Assembly (NCBI GenBank): GCA_965225735.1
Contig: CBDDBN010000005.1
Location: 62,001 to 126,000, forward strand
Origin: Denitrobaculum sp965225735
GTDB lineage: Bacteria; Pseudomonadota; Alphaproteobacteria; Kiloniellales; Kiloniellaceae
DNA length: 64,000 nt
Direction: 5' to 3'
Shown here: positions 53,361 to 61,939 of the stretch, piece after piece
How the letters are laid out: each line of letters begins with the position of its first letter
How positions within the stretch are numbered: position 1 is the first letter of the stretch
Translations under genes and position numbers: made by a program
Notes under the pieces: model-generated
What the model was told of the DNA's origin: nothing
Seen by the model: the letters and a program-made list of their open reading frames with translations, nothing else
Database searches by the model: none

Positions 53361-54284
53361 ATGCTGGGCTTTGCGCTGCGCAGGCTACTCACGACGATCC
53401 CGGTGCTTTGGATCGCCTTGACCCTGTGTTTTTTCGTCCTGCGGCTGGCGCCGGGCGGACCCTTCGACGCCGAACGGCAACTGCCGGAGCGGATCCTCGC
53501 TAACCTGAGGGCTCACTACAATCTGGATCAACCGCTGCTCGTCCAATACTGGGATTATGTTTCCGGTGTGCTGATGGGCGACCTGGGGCCGTCCTACATC
53601 ACGGACGACTTTACCGTGGTCGATCTGATCGCGATCGGGCTGCCTTACACCTTTATCGTCGGCGGTCTCGCCTTTCTGCTGGCGATCCTGCTTGGCGTCT
53701 TCGCGGGCGTGATCGGCGCGCTGTATCAGAACAGATCGGGCGACTACGTTTTGGCGCTGGTGGTCATGATCGGCCTGATCGTGCCCAACTTCCTGATGGC
53801 GCCCATTCTGCAACTGGTCTTCGGTGTGACGCTGGGCTGGCTGCCGGTGGGCGGCTGGGGAGAGGGCCAGCTTTCCCATCTCGTGCTGCCCGTGGTGATC
53901 CTGGCGCTTCCCCACGTGGCGCGTATCTCGCGTTTGATGCGCGGTTCCATGATCGAAGTGCTGGGCGCGAACTATATCCGCACTGCCCGGGCCAAGGGGA
54001 TCGGCGAGCGCTTGATGGTCACGCGCCATGCCATCAAGCCCGCGCTGCTGCCGGTCGTCTCCTACCTGGGGCCGGCCGCAGGCTATCTGCTGACCGGCTC
54101 TCTGGTGGTGGAATCGATCTTCGGCCTGCCGGGCATCGGACAGTACTTCATCAATGCGGCGCTGAACCGGGATTACGGCATGGTGCTGGGGACGGTCATC
54201 TTCTACATGGTGCTCATCATCCTGTTGAACCTGGTCGTCGATCTGGTCTATGCGCTGCTCGATCCTAAAGTGAGGGCGCACTAG
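53361..54284 (+). CDS. oppB: Oligopeptide ABC transporter permease
   Basis: Six transmembrane helices and the EAA-type cytoplasmic loop (VLGANYIRTARAKGIGERLM) identify an OppB/DppB permease; the first helix reads LRRLLTTIPVLWIALTLCFFV with the typical RLAPGGPF. A stem-like GGACCGTCCACTGCGCTTGG-type repeat lies upstream (53300-53335). It overlaps the next gene by one base. Confidence 0.95.
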   Translation: MLGFALRRLLTTIPVLWIALTLCFFVLRLAPGGPFDAERQLPERILANLRAHYNLDQPLLVQYWDYVSGVLMGDLGPSYITDDFTVVDLIAIGLPYTFIVGGLAFLLAILLGVFAGVIGALYQNRSGDYVLALVVMIGLIVPNFLMAPILQLVFGVTLGWLPVGGWGEGQLSHLVLPVVILALPHVARISRLMRGSMIEVLGANYIRTARAKGIGERLMVTRHAIKPALLPVVSYLGPAAGYLLTGSLVVESIFGLPGIGQYFINAALNRDYGMVLGTVIFYMVLIILLNLVVDLVYALLDPKVRAH

Positions 54285-55204
54285 TGCTGGGCTCGGAAAA
54301 GCGCGACGCGCTGGTCGAGGCGCTCGAGCCGCAGGCCGAAGAGGGTTTCGCACCGAAGGGCCGCAGCCTGACTCAGGACGCCATGCGCCGCTTTCGCCGC
54401 AACAAGGCGGCGTTGGCTTCGGTCTTCGTTCTGGCCGCGCTGGTCCTTGCTGCGCTCCTTGGACCCTTCTTCATTCCTTACGGTTATGAGGATCCGGATT
54501 GGGCCGCCTTTCGCCTGCCGCCCGATTTCGCCAGCGGGCATTACTTCGGCACCGATCAGAACGGCCGGGACATGCTGGCGCGCACGCTCTACGGGACCCG
54601 GGTGTCTCTGATGGTGGCGCTGGTGGCGACGCTGGTCTCCATCGTGATCGGGGTGACATACGGTTCCATCGCCGGCTATCTCGGCGGGCGGACGGATGCG
54701 ATCATGATGCGCTTCGTCGACATCATGTACGCGTTGCCCTACATCCTTTTCGTGATCCTGCTGATGGTGATCTTCGGCCGCAACGTGGTCCTGCTGTTTA
54801 TCGGCATTGGCGCAGTCGAATGGCTGACCATGGCGCGGATCGTGCGCGGCCAGACCCTGTCCCTGCGCGAGCGGGAGTTCATCGAGGCGGCGCGGGCGGC
54901 CGGCCTGAAACCTTTCCAGATCATCCGCCGCCATATCGCGCCCAACCTCATCGGGCCGGTGGTGATCTTCTCGACGCTGACTGTGCCGGAGATCATCGTG
55001 ACGGAGAGTTTCCTCTCCTATCTGGGCTTCGGCGTGCAGGAGCCGCTGACCTCGCTCGGCACTCTGATCGCCGAGGGCGCCGACGTGATGGAAGTCATGC
55101 CCTGGCTGTTGGGTTTCCCGGCGGCCTTTCTGGTGACCATGCTGCTGAGCCTGAGTTTCATCGGCGACGGCTTGCGCGATGCCTTCGACCCGAAGGATGT
55201 CTAA
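54284..55204 (+). CDS. oppC: Oligopeptide ABC transporter permease
   Basis: An OppC/DppC permease with the N-terminal helix ALASVFVLAALVLAALLGPFF, the HYFGTDQNGRDMLARTLYGTRVSL signature and the EAA loop (FIEAARAAGLKPFQIIRRH). It pairs with OppB to make the membrane channel. The GTG start shares a base with the oppB stop. Confidence 0.95.
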   Translation: MLGSEKRDALVEALEPQAEEGFAPKGRSLTQDAMRRFRRNKAALASVFVLAALVLAALLGPFFIPYGYEDPDWAAFRLPPDFASGHYFGTDQNGRDMLARTLYGTRVSLMVALVATLVSIVIGVTYGSIAGYLGGRTDAIMMRFVDIMYALPYILFVILLMVIFGRNVVLLFIGIGAVEWLTMARIVRGQTLSLREREFIEAARAAGLKPFQIIRRHIAPNLIGPVVIFSTLTVPEIIVTESFLSYLGFGVQEPLTSLGTLIAEGADVMEVMPWLLGFPAAFLVTMLLSLSFIGDGLRDAFDPKDV

Positions 55205-55207
55205 GCC

Positions 55208-56191
55208 ATGACGAAAGCCATCTTCAGAACCGAAGAGCTCACCGTGCGCTTCGACACGCCCGACGGCGAGGTCCAGGCGGTGAGCGGGCTGAATCTGGAA
55301 ATCGCGGCGGGCGAGACCGTGGCCATCGTCGGGGAGTCGGGTTCCGGCAAGAGCCAGACCTTCCTCTCGGTCATGGGGCTGCTGGCAAAGAATGGCCGGG
55401 TTAACGGCAAAGCGGTGCTGGAGGATCGCGATCTCTTGGCCATGAGCCAGCGTGAATTGGATATCTATCGGGGCCGGGATATTTCCATGGTGTTTCAGGA
55501 CCCCATGACCGGGCTGAATCCCTCGCTGAAAATCTCCCGGCAACTCACCGAAACCCTGGAGGTGCACCAGGGCTGTACGCGTCGGGAAGCGGACGAACGG
55601 GCGATTGCCATGCTGGAGTCCGTTGGCATCCCCGATCCGAAACGGCGTTTCAAAATGTATCCTCATGAACTCTCCGGTGGGATGCGCCAGCGGGTCATGA
55701 TCGCCATGGCCCTGCTGTGCGAACCGAAGCTGCTGGTCGCTGACGAGCCGACCACCGCTCTCGACGTTACGATCCAAGCTCAGATCTTGGAGCTTTTCGC
55801 CGAACTCAAGGCGCGGCTGAACACAGCGCTGGTGCTGATCTCCCACGACCTGGGTGTGGTTGCGGGGCTCGCCGACCGGGTCTTCGTGATGTATGCGGGG
55901 CGCGTGGTGGAAGAGGCATTCGTAGACGAACTCTTTGAGGATCCGAAACATCCCTATACCAAGGCCTTGCTGGCATCGACGCCACGGATCGATACGGATT
56001 TGGAAAGTCTGGAGTCGATCCCCGGCCGACCGCCTAATCTTCAGCGTTTGCCGAAGGGCTGTGCCTTTGCTGCGCGCTGCGGCTTCGCCGAACCGCAATG
56101 TCGCGAGACCCGGCCGCCACTGACGGCCATAGCCATGCAAAGGACCTGCGCCTGCCTCCTGGTGAAAGCGGAGGAGAAGGAACCGGCATGA
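55208..56191 (+). CDS. oppD: Oligopeptide ABC transporter ATPase
   Basis: Walker A GESGSGKS, the ABC signature LSGGMRQR, Walker B LLVADEPTTALD and the H-loop SHD are all present. The C-terminal peptide-transporter extension HPYTKALLAS with a later cysteine group (CAFAARCGFAEPQC) is typical of OppD. It powers transport together with OppF. Confidence 0.95.
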   Translation: MTKAIFRTEELTVRFDTPDGEVQAVSGLNLEIAAGETVAIVGESGSGKSQTFLSVMGLLAKNGRVNGKAVLEDRDLLAMSQRELDIYRGRDISMVFQDPMTGLNPSLKISRQLTETLEVHQGCTRREADERAIAMLESVGIPDPKRRFKMYPHELSGGMRQRVMIAMALLCEPKLLVADEPTTALDVTIQAQILELFAELKARLNTALVLISHDLGVVAGLADRVFVMYAGRVVEEAFVDELFEDPKHPYTKALLASTPRIDTDLESLESIPGRPPNLQRLPKGCAFAARCGFAEPQCRETRPPLTAIAMQRTCACLLVKAEEKEPA

Positions 56192-57201
56192 GCACGCCCT
56201 TACTTGAAGCCAGAAACATCGAAACCGAGTTCCAGGTTTCCGGTGCAGGTCTCTTTCAGCCGAAGCGTTCTCTGCGGGCGGTTGCGGGCGTCAGTTTTTC
56301 GCTGAAGGAAGGCGAGACCCTCGGGGTCGTCGGTGAATCCGGCTGCGGCAAATCCACGCTGGGGCGCAGTCTCCTGCGTCTCATTGAGCCCACGGCCGGG
56401 CAGATCGTTTGGCAGGGCAGCGATATTGCCGGTCTGTCTGCGGAAGAAATGCGCCGGAAGCGCCGCGACATGCAGATGATTTTTCAGGATCCCATCGCCT
56501 CGCTGGATCCGCGTATGACCATCGGCGACATCATCGCCGAGCCGCTGACGGTCTTCGAGCGCGCGCTGTCGAAAGACGAGCGCCGCCATCGCGTTTTGGA
56601 GGTGATGGATACCGTCGGCTTGTCGGGGGACATGCTCAACCGTTACCCCCATGAGTTCTCAGGCGGCCAGGCGCAGCGCATCGGTATTGCCCGCGCCATC
56701 GTGACCCGCCCCAAGCTGCTGGTCTGCGACGAACCGGTCTCTGCGCTCGATGTTTCGATCCAGGCACAGATCATCAATCTGCTGCAGGAGCTGAAGCGTA
56801 AGTTCGGCCTGACCATGATTTTCATCAGCCACGACCTCTCGGTCATGCGGCTGATCTCCGACCGCATCATGGTGCTCTATCTGGGGCGTGTGGTGGAACT
56901 GGCGGAGAAGGCGACGCTTTTTGCAGACCCCAAGCATCCCTACACCCGGGCGCTTCTATCCGCGGCACCGGTGCCTGATCCCAAGGCGGCGCGGGCGCGT
57001 CAGCGCATCGTGCTGCGCGGCGATCCGCCCTCGCCGCTGGATCCGCCCTCGGGCTGTGCCTTCCGGACACGCTGCCCGCTGGCGGAAGCGCGCTGTGCGC
57101 AACGCGTTCAGGAGCTGGAAACAGTGGCGCCTGGACAGGAAATCGCCTGCGAGGTTGTCGCGGGCGGTTCTAACACCTTGCCTGACGGAACGCTCGGTTG
57201 A
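56188..57201 (+). CDS. oppF: Oligopeptide ABC transporter ATPase
   Basis: Walker A GESGCGKS, signature FSGGQAQR, Walker B LLVCDEPVSALD and the C-terminal HPYTRALLSAAPVPDP extension identify OppF. The frame opens at 56098 inside oppD; ATG 56188 gives a 4-base ATGA overlap and the standard N-terminus. It ends the five-gene operon. Confidence 0.95.
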   Translation: MSTPLLEARNIETEFQVSGAGLFQPKRSLRAVAGVSFSLKEGETLGVVGESGCGKSTLGRSLLRLIEPTAGQIVWQGSDIAGLSAEEMRRKRRDMQMIFQDPIASLDPRMTIGDIIAEPLTVFERALSKDERRHRVLEVMDTVGLSGDMLNRYPHEFSGGQAQRIGIARAIVTRPKLLVCDEPVSALDVSIQAQIINLLQELKRKFGLTMIFISHDLSVMRLISDRIMVLYLGRVVELAEKATLFADPKHPYTRALLSAAPVPDPKAARARQRIVLRGDPPSPLDPPSGCAFRTRCPLAEARCAQRVQELETVAPGQEIACEVVAGGSNTLPDGTLG

Positions 57202-57256
57202 TGGTTCTCGGCGCCCCGCACTAGCTCGGTCTCCCACGGGTTAAAACGGCTAGAGC

Positions 57257-59308
57257 TCAATCCTGAGGTCGAATGTCGTATACTGAAACTCTTCCATCAT
57301 CCCTGTTGTAGGTGATCAGTCGTTTCCCATCTGCCGTCACCAAAATCGGCACTTTTGCTTTTGTATGAAGCGTCTGTGCGATCTGGCCGTTCGAAAGATC
57401 GCGCACGATCAACTCGCCTTTCTTGTGTGCGCGATCGATGATGCCCGTAAATTTCCACCTCTCGTTCTGTATCGAAACTGTCTCGGTAGCCTTTACGTTT
57501 GTCGCGAATCTTGTCTCAGGCAGCTCATCTGCCCCTAAGTAAGATCCATCCGTAATGTCGTATTTGAGTATTCGGCAAAACGACGGCCCCCAGGGCGCAT
57601 GGCTCAGAATGGTTGGCGGATTATCGACTCTTTCTGCGGCGCCGCAGAACAGGAGACCTATGGTTTCTTCACCCAATGCAGAAGTGCGAGAGTTCTGAAA
57701 AGTCAGACCGCCACCGCGATTCAGCCTTCTCGGATTATCGAGTTCTACATTCCACTCAGGAGAAGAGATATTGGTGAGCCTGAAGACATCAGAATCTGTC
57801 ACCGGCTGTACCAATGCATAAAGAGACTGACCGACCTCAATAAGTCGAAAGGCGTAGCCGTTCGTTTCTTCTGCTCTGACTCGCCTGATCTGGAGAGGGG
57901 ATAGTTCGGGGATTGTAAGACGAACCGCCAATACGCTGCCTTGTTCCAATGGATAAGGTGGGTGACACAAGAGGCCCAAGCTCCCGCTCTTCTCTTCCAC
58001 CATGCCCGCGCGCGAAGATGTTTCGTGAAAGCATATGTCCGAAGGCAGTTCCCAAGTCGTGACCAGCTTGTAGTCTGGAAGCGTATATAGCTCGAGTTTC
58101 GAATTGTACCGGGTGGAGTAACGTTTAGTTTCTTTTCGGGTGCTGCCTCGGCGACGGATGATGAGGTACTTTCCGTTTCTGACCCAAAGTTCAGCCGAAG
58201 CTTCATATTTGGCAAGAGGCTGGCCAAGCGAGGCTATTCTGGCGCCGGACTCGAGCTCAAATGCGGCCCACCTGCTACCATTCTTGCCATGCGCTTCACG
58301 AACGAGAAGAGAACTGCCGTCGGGTGCCAATTCGATTCGGGCATGCTGCGGTTGCCGCGTCCTGTAAGTGTTGGCTTCCAGTTCATGCGAGAACTGTAAA
58401 ATGCTCTGGCCGACCGATTGATCTTTGTCGGGCGCGCTGGATAACACTCTGCGCACTTCGGCGAAGCCTGAGCGAATGCCCTTTGGTCCAAAGCTGTAGT
58501 CGACGAGAAAAGCTGCGCCCCAAAGGCCGGTAATGACGAGAGGCAGGAGGGCATAGCTTCGCAGCATACGAGGCGCAGTCTTTTGACCACTTGCCAAACA
58601 TAGGAAGTTGTTGATTCCAACGGCACTGATGCTGGCACCAATAACCGATGACGCTGACCAGGTGCCGATGGCGCCAAGCCGCTCCAGCCATCGGCGTCCG
58701 TTCAGCGCGCCGAGCTCGAGCTCTCGGATTTTGCTGATTTGAAAAAGTTCATCGGATAGGGTGGCTGCACATCCGGCGAGCGCCATGAATAAGCCGATGG
58801 CCAGAAAATTCTTCGGGCGATCGGCTACGGTGCAAATGAATAAAGCCGGGAGAGCGTAGATCGCCATACCCATTGCGAACTCTGGAAGAAGCACCTTCCA
58901 CCAGGGAAGAGAAAGAACATCAATGAGTGCTATGGGTGCATCAGATGCCAAGCGCCGAGACGCTATGGAAAAGTCTCTGTCCCATTGAAAAAAGTCGCTG
59001 CTGATCGCGAAGGGCCAGTCCGTTATGGCGAGCAAAATGATGGCTATCCAGCCCACCATGATGAGCAATACGACAGCAAAGTGCTCTCCTGCGCCGTAGC
59101 GCGGTAAATGAGCCCGTAGCAGGAAATAGGGAACCACCGGAATCGCGATGAGCGCTGCGATGGCGACAAAGATCGACCCTAGTTGATGCCAAGCTGCATT
59201 GGGATCGCTGGCGTTGATTTCTTTGTTCACCGCCATGAGGAAAAAGGAACAGAACAGCGGCACCAATGCCCACAGCAGCAGCCAGTCGCGCCAAAATTTC
59301 ATGTTCAT
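57257..59308 (-). CDS. Large membrane protein with beta-propeller-like C-terminal half, unknown
   Basis: About eight transmembrane helices fill residues 1-275; the remaining ~400 residues look like repeated beta-strands (for example HARIELAPDGSSLLVREA, VPILVTADGKRLITYNRDDGRVSVYDI at the end), suggesting a propeller. I recognise no family. The DNA is less GC-rich than its neighbours and uses more A/T-ending codons, which suggests recent acquisition (by-eye impression). It is convergent with opp. ATG 59308 is the likely start (MNMKFWRDW). Confidence 0.75.
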   Translation of the reverse strand: MNMKFWRDWLLLWALVPLFCSFFLMAVNKEINASDPNAAWHQLGSIFVAIAALIAIPVVPYFLLRAHLPRYGAGEHFAVVLLIMVGWIAIILLAITDWPFAISSDFFQWDRDFSIASRRLASDAPIALIDVLSLPWWKVLLPEFAMGMAIYALPALFICTVADRPKNFLAIGLFMALAGCAATLSDELFQISKIRELELGALNGRRWLERLGAIGTWSASSVIGASISAVGINNFLCLASGQKTAPRMLRSYALLPLVITGLWGAAFLVDYSFGPKGIRSGFAEVRRVLSSAPDKDQSVGQSILQFSHELEANTYRTRQPQHARIELAPDGSSLLVREAHGKNGSRWAAFELESGARIASLGQPLAKYEASAELWVRNGKYLIIRRRGSTRKETKRYSTRYNSKLELYTLPDYKLVTTWELPSDICFHETSSRAGMVEEKSGSLGLLCHPPYPLEQGSVLAVRLTIPELSPLQIRRVRAEETNGYAFRLIEVGQSLYALVQPVTDSDVFRLTNISSPEWNVELDNPRRLNRGGGLTFQNSRTSALGEETIGLLFCGAAERVDNPPTILSHAPWGPSFCRILKYDITDGSYLGADELPETRFATNVKATETVSIQNERWKFTGIIDRAHKKGELIVRDLSNGQIAQTLHTKAKVPILVTADGKRLITYNRDDGRVSVYDIRPQD

Positions 59309-59642
59309 TTTCTGGCTCCGTCTCGACGGCTTTGATCAGGCACCTCGGATCGATGGATAGCATCGAGCGATAACAAGCGACCTGGACCCGGTCTGGGAAT
59401 CTTATTAGTTGCGGAGTTCCCGAGTGCGCCGGATGCTCGGGAAGGGCAGACTTGTTAAGCCAGCAGATAGCGTCGTTTAAGAAGCGGAACCGTGGCGATT
59501 TTTGGATTTGCACGAAACAGGACGGAGCTTCAGCGGCCCCATACGGAATGGCTATACGAGATAGGAATCAATCACGCCAGAATTGGCAAACCGTCCGCGA
59601 GCGTGTCGCAAGCGGTTTACAAATTCGAAGGTTCTGTAGCGG
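59309..59642. other. Intergenic region without gene
   Basis: The 334 bases between two leftward genes hold one perfect hairpin, TTCCCGAG (59417-59424) with CTCGGGAA (59436-59443), and otherwise nothing recognisable. The promoter of the membrane-protein gene lies at the left end. Confidence 0.4.
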
Positions 59643-61442
59643 TTACTCCGCGGCCGTGACCTGCTTGGCCTGCTGACGGTTCTCGCGGGCTTCGGTCTCG
59701 CGGTGCGCCTTGGCCACGGCGGCCTTGGCGGACTCGCTCAGCTCAAACATCTCGAGGCTCTCGTCCTCGCCGTGGTCCTCGACCGGCGTGAGGGCGATGT
59801 CCATGTAGGACTGCGTCGCCGGATCCCGTTTGATACGCTTCGCCATCAAGTAGAGCTTTATAGTGTAGGCCGCGAAGGGGCCGTAGGTGGAGAGGACGTC
59901 CCAAAGGCGCTTGGGATAGAACGACAGCGGGTTCTCGATCGGCAGACCCGAGCGGCGCTGTGTCCGAACCTTGCGGCGGAAGTAGCCGCCTTGCAGCGGA
60001 TGGACTTTCTCAAAGCGGATACAGCCGGCGAACTGCAGTGTGTGCATCCAGATGCGTTCCGGCTTGTTCCCGCTGACCACCATGCGCTTCATCATGGTCT
60101 CGACGTGATCGTCCGAGTAATAGAGCTCCCAGGCCTTGTTGTAGATCCCCTGCCATTCGTCCTTCGACATGATCGCGTGCCCGGTGCAGACATGCTCCAG
60201 GTCGTAGATGTTCATGTCGGGATCCATGGGGATGCCCTGTTTGTAGAGGTTCTGGTGATCCTCCGAACCGGGCAGGGGCGTCAGGCAGAAGAACTCCAGG
60301 ATATCGACCGGTAGCTCGCGCTTGATGATCTCAATGTCGTTGGCGATCTTCTCCGGCGTGTCAGCCGGAAAACCCAGAATGTAACCGGCGAAGGTGATGA
60401 TCTGGTGGTTGCGCCATTCCTGCAGCATGGTGCGGTATTCTGTAATCCGATTCTGACGCTTCTTGGCGTGCATCAGGTTATCCGGATTGATGTTCTCCAT
60501 GCCGATGAAGACGCGCGAGACGCCGGCGCGTTTGGCCTTGGGAATGAAGTTCTTGATCTTGTGGCAGAGGGTGTCGACCTGGATCGTGATCGAGAAGGGT
60601 AGGCCCAGTTCTTCCTTCAGATCGCCCAGCCGGTCGAAGATCTCTTCCCAGTTCTTGTTGCGGGCAAAGTTGTCGTCGGTGATGAAGTAGCGGTAGATGC
60701 CTTGCTTCATGTTGGCGCGCACCAGCCGCTCCACATCGTCAGCCTCGCGGAAGCGCGACTTGCGGCCCTGCACGTTGATGATGGTGCAGAAGCTGCACTG
60801 GAACGGGCAGCCCCGGCCAGCATCGAAGCAGGCGATGGAGGCGCCGTACTTGCGGACCATCTTTTCCGGCAGGAAAGGCGTCGGCTCGTCGTCGATGCCC
60901 GGCAGGTCGTTCATGTAGTTGTAGATCGGCTTCATCTCGCCGTTCAGGGCGTCGAGATAGAAGTCCTGAAGCCGGCCTTCCGACTCGCCGGCGTAGAGCG
61001 AGATACCGAGATCCAATGCTTCCTGCAAATCTGGCGGCAGTTCCGGCAGCATCGACAGACAGCCGCTGGGGTGGAACCCGCCGATTGCGACCTGGATACC
61101 CTTGGCGCGGAATTGCCGCGCGATATCCATGGCGCGGGGGAATTGGTTCGACTGCACGCCGACCAGGCAGACAACGCCCTTCGCATCCTGTTGCGTCAGG
61201 CGGCGGGTGATGTCTTTGATCGGGATAATGGTGTTGGTTTCGTCGTAGGCATTGAGCTCTACCTCGACGTCATCGCCCAGGGCGCGGCGCTCAATCAAAT
61301 CCATGGAGATGCCATAGATACTGGAAAGCGTATTCGAGGGGATCCAGGCTTTCAGCCACTGAATGACATAACCGTCATCGTCGTAGTGCGACGGTTTGAT
61401 CAACTCCACAAAGAACTTCTGTTTCTGATCCGACCTGTTCAC
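59643..61442 (-). CDS. B12-binding-type radical SAM protein
   Basis: The radical SAM cluster motif is Cys212-x3-Cys216-x2-Cys219 in GCPFQCSFC. The ~200 residues before it have the shape of a cobalamin-binding Rossmann domain (VVCLVGVQSNQFPRAMDIARQFRAKGIQVAIGGFHPSG), as in B12-dependent methylases and cyclases. Length is 599, with an Ala/Glu/Lys-rich C-terminal tail. No substrate is readable. It stands alone; upstream is a 500-base gap before the AAA+ gene. Confidence 0.9.
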   Translation of the reverse strand: MNRSDQKQKFFVELIKPSHYDDDGYVIQWLKAWIPSNTLSSIYGISMDLIERRALGDDVEVELNAYDETNTIIPIKDITRRLTQQDAKGVVCLVGVQSNQFPRAMDIARQFRAKGIQVAIGGFHPSGCLSMLPELPPDLQEALDLGISLYAGESEGRLQDFYLDALNGEMKPIYNYMNDLPGIDDEPTPFLPEKMVRKYGASIACFDAGRGCPFQCSFCTIINVQGRKSRFREADDVERLVRANMKQGIYRYFITDDNFARNKNWEEIFDRLGDLKEELGLPFSITIQVDTLCHKIKNFIPKAKRAGVSRVFIGMENINPDNLMHAKKRQNRITEYRTMLQEWRNHQIITFAGYILGFPADTPEKIANDIEIIKRELPVDILEFFCLTPLPGSEDHQNLYKQGIPMDPDMNIYDLEHVCTGHAIMSKDEWQGIYNKAWELYYSDDHVETMMKRMVVSGNKPERIWMHTLQFAGCIRFEKVHPLQGGYFRRKVRTQRRSGLPIENPLSFYPKRLWDVLSTYGPFAAYTIKLYLMAKRIKRDPATQSYMDIALTPVEDHGEDESLEMFELSESAKAAVAKAHRETEARENRQQAKQVTAAE

Positions 61443-61939
61443 TGGGTTGAGCCCCCTCTAAAACCCTGTTGCGTGCAGTTTATGGGATTTCCCTAGGTAA
61501 AGAAAGTTTCATGCGGCTACGAACGAAATCAAGTGAAAGAACAAATTTCCCTTGTTGTTTCAACTTCTGGCGGCATTGACGCTTGATCTTTTGTGCGTCA
61601 TTTGTTATCCACCGCCTCCATTGAACGACAGTTCTTGTTTTTTGAGCGAAAGAGACCCGACATGAAAATGTTCTGCGATATTGATATCGCGCCGGATCTC
61701 GATTGGTTCGCCCGCCTCTCGCGCTAGCAGCGCTACATGGCTGGTGAATTGAGACCGGCCTTTATCGACATACCAATAAATCTCACCAGACGGTCAAGCC
61801 GCGCGCCGATGCTGTGAAGCTTCTTTGTGCCTGCGCTTGCCGTTGGAATCGAATACTGCGTCTGCTTTGCCAGACCGGAGACCCCGTGCGCCTGCGCGCC
61901 GTTCCGGCTGCCTGAAGCCGATCGCGAAGATCGGATTGA
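61443..61939. other. Intergenic region with possible 21-codon ORF and start-site hairpin
   Basis: A short frame at 61662-61727 encodes 21 residues (MKMFCDIDIAPDLDWFARLSR is its full product), preceded by GAAAGAGACCCGAC; its coding status is open. Just before the AAA+ start, CCGATC (61918-61923) pairs with GATCGG (61929-61934), which would bury the region where a ribosome binding site should lie. No terminator or RNA gene was recognised in the rest. Confidence 0.35.

Noticed and set aside
54281..56140. 619-codon open frame on the minus strand
   Set aside because: It is antisense to oppC and oppD, is rich in His/Gln/Arg/Asp as expected for a mirror frame of GC-rich coding DNA, and shows no family motif.
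61603..61612. TTATCCACC resembling a DnaA box
   Set aside because: A single imperfect copy, with no cluster, no AT-rich unwinding region and no origin-linked genes.
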